Counted from the stretch's first letter, positions 1-5,101 are shown. The stretch is DNA of 5,101 nt from Bacteroidota bacterium (GCA_003519375.1 DOWV01000235.1:8510-13610); one strand, 5' to 3'. Notes: generated from the letters alone by a model not told the origin. Translations and numbers: made by a program.

Positions 1-130
1 TGAAATACTGTGGTTGAGAGTTCCGGTTCTTGGCGACGCGAATTTTCTTCCCTTCTTCTTCAATCTCTATCTCATCCACTTCGCTTTTTTCAATGAGCTT
101 GATGACCTTCTTGATGTATGAAAGATCCAT
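1..130 (-). CDS. accB: Biotin carboxyl carrier protein of acetyl-CoA carboxylase, N-terminal fragment
   Basis: Partial gene: the start codon is at 130 on the minus strand, and 43 codons are visible before the left edge. The peptide begins MDLSYIKKVIKLIEKSEVDE and continues with an acidic stretch, then KKIRVAKN. This is the typical N-terminal helix-strand segment of AccB (family knowledge), before the flexible linker and the biotinyl domain. The biotinylated lysine (MKM-type motif) lies outside the window, so carrier function cannot be confirmed here. AccB carries carboxybiotin between biotin carboxylase (AccC) and carboxyltransferase in the first step of fatty acid synthesis, in the cytoplasm. 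It lies 86 bp downstream of efp on the same strand, and efp-accB(-accC) is a recurrent gene order in bacteria, so accC is expected next to the left. The ribosome site is weak (GGA about 7 nt upstream). Identification rests on 43 residues plus context. Confidence 0.88.
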   Translation of the reverse strand, partial: MDLSYIKKVIKLIEKSEVDEIEIEEEGKKIRVAKNRNSQPQYF

Positions 131-158
131 GAATATTCCAACGCTGATGTGAAGGACG

Positions 159-200
159 AGAGCTTTAAGGCTCTTTCGGTTCCCCCCGGTGCTGACCGGG
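159..200 (-). other. Hairpins in the efp-accB intercistronic gap
   Basis: The 86-bp gap between efp and accB contains a perfect 6-bp stem with a 4-nt loop (CCCGGT at 185-190, ACCGGG at 195-200). A weaker 5-bp dyad follows (AGAGC at 159-163, GCTCT at 170-174). Neither is followed by a T-run on either strand, so they do not look like intrinsic terminators. Inference: they may shape or stabilise the efp-accB mRNA or tune accB translation. They could also be chance structures in a GC-rich spacer. Confidence 0.35.
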
Positions 201-216
201 AGGCTCGGTCTTCCCC

Positions 217-780
217 CTAGTTCTTTACGCGTTCCAGATACTGACCATTCCTGGTATCGACCCTGATAACATCTCCCTCGTTAATGAACAAGGGAACGTT
301 TACCATGGCGCCGGTCTCGACCTTCGCAGGTTTTGTGGCACCCGAAGCGGTGTCACCCTTGACGCCAGGGACCGTCTCAACCACTTTGAGCTCCACGTTG
401 AACGGGATTTCGCACGCTACGATGTCCATTCCCACCATCATCAACTGCACGGTTTCTCCCTCTCTCAGGAACTTTGCGCCATCTCCCAACGCAACTGACG
501 AAACAGGCATCTGCTCGTACGATTCCTTGTCCATAAACTGATAGCTCGCACCATCGTGGTAGAGGTAGGTGAACGCTTTCTGCTCCAGCCTCACTTCTTC
601 GACTTCCTCCCCCGATCTGAACCTGCTTTCGGTCACTCTGCCGGACTTCAAGTTTCTCAGCTTTGCCTGGACGAATGCCCTTAGATTACCGGGAGTTCTG
701 TGTATGTATTCATCTATGCGGTGAAGCTCTCCGTTGAACCGAATTACCATACCTACTCTGAAATCAGCTGTTGTCGCCAT
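217..780 (-). CDS. efp: Translation elongation factor P (EF-P)
   Basis: A complete 187-residue protein, the usual EF-P length. EF-P binds between the P and E sites of the ribosome and relieves stalling at consecutive prolines. The three beta-barrel domains are recognisable. The N-terminal KOW-like domain (about 1-64) carries the tip loop RTPGNLRAF at 28-36. The OB domain II spans about 65-127 (FTYLYHDG, FVELxVVETVPGVKGDT-like segment: NVELKVVETVPGVKGDTASG). The C-terminal domain III ends in VIRVDTRNGQYLERVKN, a clear EF-P signature. The tip residue is Asn32, where E. coli has the beta-lysylated Lys34, so EpmA- or EarP-type modification is not possible here. As I recall, Chlorobium-type EF-P has the same PGN loop, so this is probably a lineage trait and not a defect. 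The start is ATG at 780, preceded by AGGA four bases upstream and by a perfect-consensus promoter. The stop is TAG. It is followed by accB on the same strand. Confidence 0.97.
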   Translation of the reverse strand: MATTADFRVGMVIRFNGELHRIDEYIHRTPGNLRAFVQAKLRNLKSGRVTESRFRSGEEVEEVRLEQKAFTYLYHDGASYQFMDKESYEQMPVSSVALGDGAKFLREGETVQLMMVGMDIVACEIPFNVELKVVETVPGVKGDTASGATKPAKVETGAMVNVPLFINEGDVIRVDTRNGQYLERVKN

Positions 781-784
781 AAAT

Positions 785-788
785 TCCT
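785..788 (-). promoter_or_regulatory. Ribosome binding site of efp
   Basis: On the minus strand AGGA lies 4 nt before the ATG at 780. The match is short and slightly close to the start. It supports this start because no better-placed start codon fits the conserved EF-P N-terminus (MATTADFRVG). Confidence 0.5.
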
Positions 789-846
789 ATGAAATTCTCA
801 CGTTTTTGACAAAAATCGACCCGTTTTGCATCAAAATTGGGGTGAA

Positions 847-875
847 ATTATAGTGAAAAGTAGTACCAATGTCAA
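847..875 (-). promoter_or_regulatory. Perfect-consensus sigma-70-type promoter for efp
   Basis: On the minus strand TTGACA (875-870) is separated by exactly 17 nt from TATAAT (852-847). Both hexamers match the housekeeping consensus at every position, with the optimal spacer. Transcription would start near 840, giving a 5' leader of about 60 nt before the efp ATG at 780. The placement directly upstream of efp supports a real, strong promoter for an efp-accB transcript. Confidence 0.82.
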
Positions 876-923
876 GACAATTCCCGAAAGAGGGTCGACT
901 CGAGAATGTGCATATTTGATCAC

Positions 924-937
924 CGCACGCTGGTGCG
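924..937. other. Short hairpin upstream of the cbs promoter
   Basis: CGCAC (924-928) and GTGCG (933-937) form a perfect 5-bp dyad around a GCTG loop, ending 9 nt before the cbs -35 box. It lies outside both predicted transcripts, so as DNA it could be a regulator site. It is short, and I have no independent support for a role. Confidence 0.2.
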
Positions 938-946
938 AGATGCGTT

Positions 947-975
947 TTGGACAAAAAGTTTCTTTTCCGTATGAT
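947..975 (+). promoter_or_regulatory. Sigma-70-type promoter for cbs
   Basis: TTGGAC (947-952), a 17-nt spacer, and TATGAT (970-975) form a good housekeeping promoter: four of six matches to TTGACA and five of six to TATAAT. Transcription would begin near 982, giving a leader of about 45 nt, too short for a known aptamer riboswitch. A second possible extended -10 (TGCTATATT, 979-987) lacks a good -35 and is less likely. It points away from the efp promoter, about 70 bp distant. Confidence 0.62.
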
Positions 976-1020
976 TTGTGCTATATTTTGACACTTTTTT
1001 TGATCAGTTTGCCAAAAACG

Positions 1021-1025
1021 AGGAG
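1021..1025 (+). promoter_or_regulatory. Tightly spaced Shine-Dalgarno of cbs
   Basis: AGGAG sits only 2 nt before the ATG at 1028, closer than the usual 5-9 nt. An in-frame TGA at 1001 and the absence of any start codon between it and 1028 rule out a longer protein. The conserved family N-terminus (LETIGSTPLVKL) needs this start, so the start is secure despite the unusual spacing. Confidence 0.65.
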
Positions 1026-1027
1026 AT

Positions 1028-2413
1028 ATGCTCAAAGACATCAACAAAATTAAGCACTTTAAGAACGTCCTGGAAACGATAGGATCCACGCCTCTGGTGA
1101 AATTGGGCCGCTCAGTCCAACATTGCAAGCCGCTCATTTTCGCAAAGGTCGAGTTTTTCAATCCAGGTGGTTCGGTGAAAGACCGAATCGGGCTTGTGAT
1201 GATTGAGGAGGCTGAACGTGAGGGCCGGTTGAAGCCTGGGGGAACGATCGTCGAGGCAACATCCGGCAATACCGGAATGGGTCTTGCCATTGCCGCGGCT
1301 GTGAAAGGGTACAAGTGCGTCTTTACCCTCCCCGACAAAATGAGCATCGAGAAAATCCGCCTCCTGAGAGCTTTCGGAGCTGAGGTTATCGTCACACCGA
1401 CCGCGGTTCCGCACGAGTCACCGGAGAGTTATACAGAAGTCGCAAAACGAATCGTCCGCGAGACTCCGAATTCGATCTTAGCAAACCAGTATTACAATCC
1501 CAGAAATCCCGAGGCGCACTATCAGACGACGGGCCCGGAGATCTGGGAGCAGACAGGCGGTCAGATTGACTACTTCGTCTGTGGAATCGGGACGGGCGGT
1601 ACGATCAGCGGTGTTGGAAAGTATCTGAAGGAAAAGAACCCCAACGTGAAGGTGGTCGGCGTTGATCCCAAGGGGTCGTTGCTGCGAGAGTATTTCTACA
1701 CCAAGAAGATGTCGCCGGATTTCAAGACGTACAAAGTAGAAGGAATCGGCCAGGACTTCGTCCCCGGAGCTCTTCATTTTGAGTTCATCGATGACATGAT
1801 TGAAGTGACCGACAAAGAATCATTTTTGGCCGCGCGCCAGCTGACGAGAGAGGAAGGAATCTTTGTCGGAGGATCCTCGGGAACGGCGCTGGCCGGGGCT
1901 CTGAAACTCGCTGAGCGCCTTACGGAGCAGGATGTGGTGGTCGTGCTTCTGCCGGATACAGGTGAACGCTACCTCAGCAAGATCTACAACGACGATTGGA
2001 TGCGGGAGAACCGCTACCTGATTCCGGAGAAGATCACCCTCAGGTTTGTGCTTGAGGCCAAACGGGGTGTCCCCCAGCTGATTTCCATCGATCCGGTCAC
2101 AACGGTGAGGAAAGCGCTCGATCTTCTGAGCGAGCATAACATTTCCCAGCTTCCCGTGCTCGACAAAGGCGCGTCGGTAGGGAGTGTCGACGAGAGTGAA
2201 CTCATGGGCGCGGTCCTCGGCAATCCTGCGCTCTTCGATGCGCCGGTCAGCTCGCTTATGGAACATCCGTTCCCGTCGGTCCATATTGATGAAAACATCA
2301 ACCAGGCGATATCGTTTCTTTCGAAAAAGCACCCAGCCGTGCTCGTCACAGACGAGGGGAAGGTGAGTGGGATCGTAACGCGGTTTGATGTGATTGAATA
2401 CATGTCAAGATAA
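1028..2413 (+). CDS. cbs: Cystathionine beta-synthase with C-terminal CBS-domain pair
   Basis: A complete 461-residue PLP enzyme of fold type II, predicted cytoplasmic. It condenses L-serine (or an activated serine) with L-homocysteine to cystathionine. In the catalytic part (about 10-330), NPGGSVKDR at 45-53 holds the PLP lysine Lys51, TSGNTG at 78-83 is the substrate/asparagine loop, GIGTGGT at 186-192 binds the PLP phosphate, and GGSSG at 281-285 contains Ser283, expected to contact the PLP ring nitrogen. KVEGIGQDFVP (236-246) is typical of true CBS. The C-terminal extension has two CBS domains (about 345-400 and 405-460), absent from plain cysteine synthases (CysK/CysM). The second ends GIVTRFD, whose T451-x-x-D454 matches the adenosyl-binding T-x-x-D of human CBS. 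There is no N-terminal heme region. The gene ends in tandem in-frame stops TAA TAG. It is followed by a gamma-lyase family gene, so a reverse-transsulfuration role is inferred. A cysteine synthase side activity is possible. Confidence 0.95.
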   Translation: MLKDINKIKHFKNVLETIGSTPLVKLGRSVQHCKPLIFAKVEFFNPGGSVKDRIGLVMIEEAEREGRLKPGGTIVEATSGNTGMGLAIAAAVKGYKCVFTLPDKMSIEKIRLLRAFGAEVIVTPTAVPHESPESYTEVAKRIVRETPNSILANQYYNPRNPEAHYQTTGPEIWEQTGGQIDYFVCGIGTGGTISGVGKYLKEKNPNVKVVGVDPKGSLLREYFYTKKMSPDFKTYKVEGIGQDFVPGALHFEFIDDMIEVTDKESFLAARQLTREEGIFVGGSSGTALAGALKLAERLTEQDVVVVLLPDTGERYLSKIYNDDWMRENRYLIPEKITLRFVLEAKRGVPQLISIDPVTTVRKALDLLSEHNISQLPVLDKGASVGSVDESELMGAVLGNPALFDAPVSSLMEHPFPSVHIDENINQAISFLSKKHPAVLVTDEGKVSGIVTRFDVIEYMSR

Positions 2414-2432
2414 TAGAAAATGTTGAACCCTT

Positions 2433-2524
2433 GAATAGCACACAGACAACACCGATGCTACGAGACCACCACTGAAGATTTTTCTGTGGCAATCAGTATC
2501 ATCTGTGTATTCTGTGTGCTATTC
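2433..2524. repeat. 92-bp imperfect palindrome between cbs and the gamma-lyase gene
   Basis: The outermost 14 bases form a perfect inverted repeat (GAATAGCACACAGA at 2433-2446, TCTGTGTGCTATTC at 2511-2524). Aligning the arms without gaps over 29 positions (2433-2461 against 2496-2524) gives 25 complementary pairs. An apical stem can form inside (CCAC at 2469-2472 with GTGG at 2486-2489, then GAA/TTC). The right half also carries three copies of TCTGTG followed by G or T (2483, 2502, 2511). The element fills most of the 149-bp gap and ends 38 bp before the next ATG. It looks like a dispersed palindromic element (REP- or MITE-like) that also gives a strong RNA hairpin. There is no T-run directly after it, so an intrinsic terminator is not indicated. 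I see no clear target-site duplication or coding capacity. Confidence 0.75.
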
Positions 2525-2552
2525 TCTTGCGTTTACCAGATTTCATTTTGAA

Positions 2553-2557
2553 AGGAG
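2553..2557 (+). promoter_or_regulatory. Ribosome binding site that fixes the gamma-lyase start
   Basis: AGGAG lies 5 nt before the ATG at 2563, ideal spacing. It favours this start over the in-frame TTG at 2527, which would add 12 unconserved residues and overlap the region just after the palindrome. The protein from 2563 (MGFSTKAIHAG) matches the usual family N-terminus. Confidence 0.8.
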
Positions 2558-2562
2558 CTACA

Positions 2563-3702
2563 ATGGGTTTCTCGACCAAAGCGATCCACGCTGGAATTGA
2601 ACCCGATCCGACCACCGGATCGCTGATGACTCCGATTCATCTCACGTCGACCTACGCTCAGGAAGATCTTGGCAGGAACAAGGGTTACGAGTACTCACGC
2701 GTCTCCAACCCGACCAGAACCGTGCTGGAGAAGAACATCGCAGCGCTGGAAAACGGAAAGGAAGGCCTGGCGTTTGGTTCGGGCATGGCGGCCGAGACCG
2801 CGATTTTTCAACTTCTCAAATCGGGCGACCATTGCGTCGTTTCGCAAAACGTTTACGGCGGCACCTACCGCCTGGCCAAGCTTGTTCTGGCGGACTTCGG
2901 GCTTCAGTTCGACTTCATTGACACGACAGACCTTGCAGCCGTGAAATCGGCACTCAAGCCGAACACACGGATGGTCTTTATCGAGACGCCGACGAATCCG
3001 ACGATGGAGATTACCGATCTCCGGGCGGTCGCCAGGCTGGCTCAATCACGCAAGATTATCTCGGTGGTGGACAACACATTCGCCACGCCATATCTCCAAA
3101 ATCCCCTCGATTTCGGCATCGACATCGTCCTCCACAGCGCCACGAAGTACCTGAACGGCCATAGCGACATGCTTGGCGGACTCGTCGTGCTCAACGATGC
3201 GAAGCTGACCGAACGGCTGCGCTTCATTCAGAAGTCGACCGGCGGCATCCTGAGCCCGTTTGAGGCCTGGATGTGCCTCCGCGGCATCAAGACGCTGGCG
3301 GTCAGGATGGCGCGCCACGATTCCAATGCGACGGAAGTAGCTGCATTCCTCAACACGCAAAGGAAGGTGAAGAAGGTAAATTATCCGGGCCTCGTCGGCC
3401 ACCCCCAGCACCGGCTCGCCAAAAAGCAGATGCGGGGATTCGGAGGAATGATCTCGTTTGACCTCGGCAGCCTCGACAAGGCCAAGAAATTTCTGAAGTC
3501 GGTTCGCCTGTGCGCCCTGGCCGAGAGCCTCGGGGGAGTGGAATCGCTGATTTCTCATCCGGCGACAATGACGCATGCCTCCGTCCCGCCGGAGGAACGC
3601 CTGCGCATCGGTGTCACCGATGGGTTGGTCCGAATTTCAGTGGGAATCGAGGACCTTGAGGACATCATCGACGATCTCAAGCAGGCTTTGTCGAAAATAT
3701 AA
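2563..3702 (+). CDS. Cystathionine gamma-lyase / gamma-synthase family PLP enzyme
   Basis: A complete 379-residue Cys/Met-metabolism PLP enzyme (fold type I), about the usual 380-400 residues and predicted cytoplasmic. Visible motifs are FSTKAIHAG (3-11), YEYSRVSNPTR (42-52, phosphate contacts from the partner subunit), GSGMAA (72-77), VYGGTYR (97-103, ring-stacking Tyr98), ETPTNPT (141-147), VVDNTFATP (168-176, Asp170 to the PLP nitrogen), SATKYLNGHSD (192-202, Schiff-base Lys195) and ESLGGVESL followed by HPATMTHA near the C-terminus. Members split cystathionine to cysteine, 2-oxobutyrate and ammonia (gamma-lyase; mccB in Bacillus, CTH in animals) or make cystathionine from an acylated homoserine (gamma-synthase, metB). 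Motifs alone do not separate these reliably. The upstream cbs gene argues for gamma-lyase and reverse transsulfuration (inference), though pipelines often label such proteins metB. The gap from cbs is 149 bp with a long palindrome and no convincing promoter, so read-through from cbs is likely. Confidence 0.93.
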   Translation: MGFSTKAIHAGIEPDPTTGSLMTPIHLTSTYAQEDLGRNKGYEYSRVSNPTRTVLEKNIAALENGKEGLAFGSGMAAETAIFQLLKSGDHCVVSQNVYGGTYRLAKLVLADFGLQFDFIDTTDLAAVKSALKPNTRMVFIETPTNPTMEITDLRAVARLAQSRKIISVVDNTFATPYLQNPLDFGIDIVLHSATKYLNGHSDMLGGLVVLNDAKLTERLRFIQKSTGGILSPFEAWMCLRGIKTLAVRMARHDSNATEVAAFLNTQRKVKKVNYPGLVGHPQHRLAKKQMRGFGGMISFDLGSLDKAKKFLKSVRLCALAESLGGVESLISHPATMTHASVPPEERLRIGVTDGLVRISVGIEDLEDIIDDLKQALSKI

Positions 3703-3731
3703 CAACGCTTTCACGTCACTCCTGAAAAACT

Positions 3732-5101
3732 ATGAAAACTCTTACCGTCGCACTCGCAGTCGCGCTTCTCGTCAGTTCGCTCCGTGCCCAGTTGTTACCG
3801 GTCGATGACGCCTGGGTCAATCGCACTCTCCAATCGATGACGTTGGATGAGAAAATCGGACAGCTGTTCGTTCCGGCCCACACCGATATTCAGAAGACAG
3901 AAGGGTGGATAAGGAGCTATGGCATTGGCGGGCTGTGGTTCGCGAGAACCGAGGCGAAGAAAATTGCGGCCGAACTCAACAGATTGCAGGAAGCTTCGAA
4001 ATACCCCCTGCTGGTCACCGTGGACTTCGAAAAAGGCGCCGGCACGTACATCGACGGTGCGACGGACCTGCCGATCAACATGGCACTTGGGGCTTCGCGC
4101 GATCCAAAGCTGGTCGCTTCAGCCGCCCGATTGACGGCACGCGAAGCGCGGGCGATAGGGGTTCACCTGAACTATGCGCCGGTCCTCGATGTGAACAACA
4201 ACGCCGACAACCCCGTCATCAATACCCGCTCTTTCGGCGAGGATCCCCGACTCGTCGCCGCGCTAGGAGTTGCAGCCGTGAAGGGGTACCAGGAGAGCGG
4301 ACTGCTGGCCACCGGCAAGCACTTTCCGGGACATGGCAATACCGCCACGGATACGCACGCGAAGCTCGGTGTGGTGACGAGTTCGCCAAAAGAGTTTGAA
4401 TCGATGGAACTCTATCCCTACAAGGAAGTGCTCAAGAAGGGAATGCCCTCCAGCATCATGAGCGCGCACTTGTGGATTCAAGCCGTGGATGCTGACACCC
4501 TGCCGGCGACGCTTTCGACGAACGCCATGACGAAGCTGCTGAGAGACCGGTTGAAATTTGATGGACTCGTCTTCACCGATGCGATGGCCATGGGCGGCAT
4601 TACGACTCGATATCCATTTGATGTCGCGACGGTGAAAGCCATTCAGGCCGGGTGTGACATTATTTTGTTCCCGGGCAATCTCGAGAAGGGAATTCAGGCA
4701 ATCCGCCGGGCCGTTTCGAACGGCCAAATTACCGAAAAACGCATTGACGAATCGGTGCGACGAATACTGAAAGCCAAAACGCGCGTGGGGATCCACAAGC
4801 AGAAATTTGTTGATGTTGAGAGGATCTCAGTCCTGGTTGGAACGGAAGAGAATTACCGTGAAGCGAAAAGAATTGCGGCACAGTGCGTCACACTGGCCAA
4901 GAACGACGGAAAGATCATCCCGTTGAATCCGGCGCAGAAGGTCCTCGTGCTCACCATGAGTAACAAAGAGGGAAATTCCATGATGTCACGAGGGCTTGTG
5001 ACGTTTCCTGACGAGGTCAAGAAATTGTCAGGCAATGTGACCGAGCTCAGGCTGAGCGATTCGCTTCGAAGCGATGAAGTGGCGGGGGGCCCCCAGGCGG
5101 C
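3732..5101 (+). CDS. Exported family-3 glycoside hydrolase, NagZ-like beta-N-acetylglucosaminidase (3' end outside window)
   Basis: The frame stays open from ATG 3732 to the window edge (456 codons). Residues 1-19 form a Sec signal peptide (MKTLTVALAVALLVSSLRA, likely cleavage before Gln20), so it acts in the periplasm or outside. The GH3 N-terminal barrel (about 30-360) is clear: MTLDEKIGQLF near the start, NYAPVLDVNNN with Asp153, and NTRSFGEDP at 164-172. KHFPGHG at 196-202 is followed by D207-T-H209, the NagZ-type Asp/His acid-base pair that marks N-acetylglucosaminidases. FTDAMAMGG has Asp283 as predicted nucleophile. After RRILKAK the chain enters a second domain (CVTLAKNDGKIIPL, about 385-400), so this is longer than single-domain NagZ. 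Many Bacteroidetes relatives also carry a C-terminal beta-lactamase-like domain, which cannot be seen here. Likely substrates are GlcNAc-containing glycans such as peptidoglycan or chitin fragments. There is no clear Shine-Dalgarno. An in-frame TGA at 3723 makes this the first available start. It begins 29 nt after the gamma-lyase stop, so co-transcription is possible. Confidence 0.9.
   Translation, partial: MKTLTVALAVALLVSSLRAQLLPVDDAWVNRTLQSMTLDEKIGQLFVPAHTDIQKTEGWIRSYGIGGLWFARTEAKKIAAELNRLQEASKYPLLVTVDFEKGAGTYIDGATDLPINMALGASRDPKLVASAARLTAREARAIGVHLNYAPVLDVNNNADNPVINTRSFGEDPRLVAALGVAAVKGYQESGLLATGKHFPGHGNTATDTHAKLGVVTSSPKEFESMELYPYKEVLKKGMPSSIMSAHLWIQAVDADTLPATLSTNAMTKLLRDRLKFDGLVFTDAMAMGGITTRYPFDVATVKAIQAGCDIILFPGNLEKGIQAIRRAVSNGQITEKRIDESVRRILKAKTRVGIHKQKFVDVERISVLVGTEENYREAKRIAAQCVTLAKNDGKIIPLNPAQKVLVLTMSNKEGNSMMSRGLVTFPDEVKKLSGNVTELRLSDSLRSDEVAGGPQA

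Larger units (their letters stand above)
803..956. promoter_or_regulatory. Recurrent TTTTG/CAAAA dyads in the divergent promoter region
   Basis: Three dyads of the same form occur in about 150 bp: TTTTTGACAAAAA (803-815), TTTTGCATCAAAA (824-836) and TTTTGGACAAAA (945-956). The last overlaps the -35 box of the cbs promoter. The first two lie in the efp leader, just downstream of its predicted start. A shorter TTTGCCAAA occurs at 1008-1016. They could be operators of a regulator acting on both genes. The region is AT-rich, though, so chance is a real alternative. Confidence 0.25.

Noticed and set aside
887..898. Adjacent SalI- and XhoI-like sites (GTCGAC next to CTCGAG), resembling a cloning linker.
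   Set aside because: They sit in otherwise continuous natural intergenic sequence between two divergent promoters, with no vector sequence around them. A chance overlap of two 6-mers is sufficient.
976..1027. A riboswitch (for example SAM-type) in the cbs leader.
   Set aside because: The predicted leader is only about 45 nt, AT-rich, and lacks the stems of known SAM, SAH or T-box elements.
787..1395. A 202-codon open frame on the minus strand across the efp-cbs gap and the start of cbs.
   Set aside because: It covers both predicted divergent promoters and the cbs ribosome site, lies antisense to conserved cbs sequence including the PLP-lysine region, and its translation resembles no family I know.
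1820..2332. A long antisense open frame within the 3' part of cbs.
   Set aside because: It is antisense to the clearly coding CBS-domain region. Its composition is rich in Arg and His, as expected for a reverse-strand shadow, and it has no recognisable domain or ribosome site.
2433..2524. Reading the palindrome as a Rho-independent terminator of cbs.
   Set aside because: No T-run follows the right arm (the next bases are TCTTGCGTTT), and the downstream gene has no convincing promoter of its own, so complete termination here would silence it.
2527..2562. A TTG start that would add 12 residues to the gamma-lyase protein.
   Set aside because: The ATG at 2563 has an ideally placed AGGAG, and the protein from there begins with the conserved family N-terminus.
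3046..3576. A 176-codon antisense open frame inside the gamma-lyase gene.
   Set aside because: It is fully contained opposite conserved catalytic motifs of the gamma-lyase family gene and shows no family resemblance.
3905..4399. A 164-codon plus-strand open frame in another frame inside the GH3 gene.
   Set aside because: It is Arg-rich with no motif, overlaps the signal-peptide-bearing GH3 frame that continues unbroken to the window edge, and has no initiation signal.
4263..4796. A 177-codon antisense open frame opposite the GH3 gene.
   Set aside because: The plus-strand frame carries the full set of GH3 motifs over the same bases. The antisense product is unrecognisable.

Overview
The window looks like ordinary chromosomal DNA (mid-50s % GC by eye) from a bacterium of the FCB group. 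My best guess is Chlorobiota/Ignavibacteria-like. The lineage is inferred from the EF-P tip loop (RTPGNLRAF, as I recall it from Chlorobium-type EF-P), from the efp-accB gene order, and from classical sigma-70-type promoters in place of the divergent Bacteroidetes type. I see no phage, IS element, CRISPR array, tRNA or rRNA.

Left part (1-780, minus strand): efp (elongation factor P) is followed after 86 bp by the first 43 codons of accB (biotin carboxyl carrier protein), which runs off the left edge. The gap holds a small GC-rich hairpin with no U-tract, so the two genes are probably co-transcribed.

Divergent control region (781-1027): a perfect-consensus promoter (TTGACA-17-TATAAT) drives efp leftward. 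A good promoter (TTGGAC-17-TATGAT) drives cbs rightward. Several short TTTTG/CAAAA dyads and two TTTGATCA copies lie in the same interval.

Centre (1028-3702, plus strand): cbs (cystathionine beta-synthase with a C-terminal pair of CBS domains and no heme-binding extension) and a cystathionine gamma-lyase/gamma-synthase family gene. Together they fit reverse transsulfuration: homocysteine + serine to cystathionine to cysteine. The genes are separated by a 92-bp imperfect palindrome (2433-2524), the most unusual non-coding feature here.

Right part (3732-5101, plus strand): an exported family-3 glycoside hydrolase with the NagZ-type Asp-x-His dyad, probably a beta-N-acetylglucosaminidase. It starts 29 nt after the gamma-lyase stop and runs off the right edge. 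Its functional link to the sulfur genes is unclear.

I found no convincing new biological system. The points most worth a second look are the palindrome, the unmodifiable Asn at the EF-P tip, and a possible S-adenosylmethionine-type site in the CBS domains.
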